Positions 5,536 through 5,929 of a DNA stretch of 5,929 bases are shown piece by piece (the first letter of the stretch is position 1; every line of letters starts with the position of its first letter). The stretch comes from Desulfocapsa sp. (lineage in GTDB: Bacteria; Desulfobacterota; Desulfobulbia; Desulfobulbales; Desulfocapsaceae): positions 1 through 5,929 of the forward strand of contig JAOZLM010000149.1 of the NCBI GenBank assembly GCA_029934815.1, given 5' to 3'. Under the pieces are notes generated by a model. The model was not told where the DNA came from and did not search any database. It was given only the letters and a program-made list of their open reading frames with translations. The translations under genes were made by a program, and so were the position numbers.

Positions 5536-5929
5536 ATGCGTGAAATAGTCCTCGGTACAGCTGGCCATGTTGATCATGGAAAAACGAGTTTCGTCCGTGC
5601 CCTGACCGGTATCGAAACTGATCGTCTGGCTGAGGAAAAAAAACGCGGTATAACCATTGAGCTGGGGTTCGCCTATCTCGATCTTCCCTGCGGCCATCGT
5701 CTTGGTATTGTTGACGTTCCCGGCCATGAAAAATTCGTAAAAAATATGGTTGCCGGTGTTACCGGTATGGATCTTGTTGCTTTTATTATTGCAGCGGATG
5801 AGGGCATTATGCCCCAGACCAGAGAGCATTTTGAGATTTGTCGTCTGCTTGGTGTAAAAGAAGGCATCATCGTAATCACCAAAAAAGATATGGTGGAAGA
5901 AGAGTGGCTGGAGATGGTCACCGAAGAGG
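5536..5929 (+). CDS. selB: Selenocysteine-specific elongation factor SelB (N-terminal part, runs off window)
   Basis: Only the first 131 residues lie in the window, covering most of the G domain. SelB is an EF-Tu-like GTPase that brings Sec-tRNA(Sec) to UGA codons followed by a SECIS hairpin. Visible motifs are GHVDHGKTS at 10-18 (G1), DRLAEEKKRGITIELGFA at 29-46 (switch I; this wording separates SelB from EF-Tu and IF2), DVPGHEKFVKNMVAG at 60-74 (G3) and TKKD at 115-118 (G4). The start MREIVLGTAGHVDHGK fits family starts closely. No Shine-Dalgarno precedes it: the five bases AATTT separate the ATG from repeat copy B, whose terminal arm occupies the usual ribosome-binding position. The gene implies that the organism makes selenoproteins and has selA, selC and selD elsewhere. 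Confidence 0.95.
   Translation, partial: MREIVLGTAGHVDHGKTSFVRALTGIETDRLAEEKKRGITIELGFAYLDLPCGHRLGIVDVPGHEKFVKNMVAGVTGMDLVAFIIAADEGIMPQTREHFEICRLLGVKEGIIVITKKDMVEEEWLEMVTEE

Noticed and set aside
5464..5829. 121-codon - strand frame over repeat copy B and selB
   Set aside because: It is antisense to conserved SelB GTPase motifs and partly encoded by the repeat, with no recognisable protein features.

Overview
The window is about 5.9 kb of bacterial chromosome of moderate GC content, with ordinary gene density and standard start and stop codons. It suggests a Gram-negative anaerobe, most likely a Desulfobacterota (former deltaproteobacterial) sulfate- or sulfur-metabolising organism. The basis is an Nbp35/Mrp ATPase with a Cys-rich N-terminus, a selenocysteine elongation factor (SelB), an FtsY with an acidic A domain, and a membrane-anchored TerB/J-domain protein. 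This placement is an inference from gene style; no marker gene fixes it.

Layout. Positions 113-3282 hold a leftward three-gene cluster read in the order ftsY, then a membrane J-domain protein, then a class I/II aminotransferase. The first two genes are separated by a single base. Positions 3283-3578 are the divergent intergenic region. Positions 3579-5355 run rightward and carry an Nbp35/Mrp-type iron-sulfur ATPase and a metallo-beta-lactamase-fold hydrolase of the glyoxalase II type. Their 190-base gap holds a strong nested hairpin. At 5536 a rightward selB begins and runs off the window end; it has no visible Shine-Dalgarno sequence.

The genes are largely housekeeping: membrane protein targeting, membrane-localised Hsp70 co-chaperoning, amino-acid transamination, Fe-S assembly, thioester or thiol hydrolysis, and Sec incorporation. 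No defence system, CRISPR array, integrase, transposase or RNA gene was found.

The least ordinary content is between the genes. Two copies of a roughly 125-base palindromic element lie in the same orientation at 1-113 (cut at its left end by the window edge) and 5406-5530. They share an 18-base and a 23-base identical block and a central hairpin with a TAAA/TAAG loop. Every imperfect pair in the stems I traced base by base is a G-U wobble when read as + strand RNA, which points to a directional RNA structure. One copy ends on the stop codon of the aminotransferase and the other ends five bases before selB. A possible solo arm of the same family lies at 1338-1355. I do not recognise the family by name.
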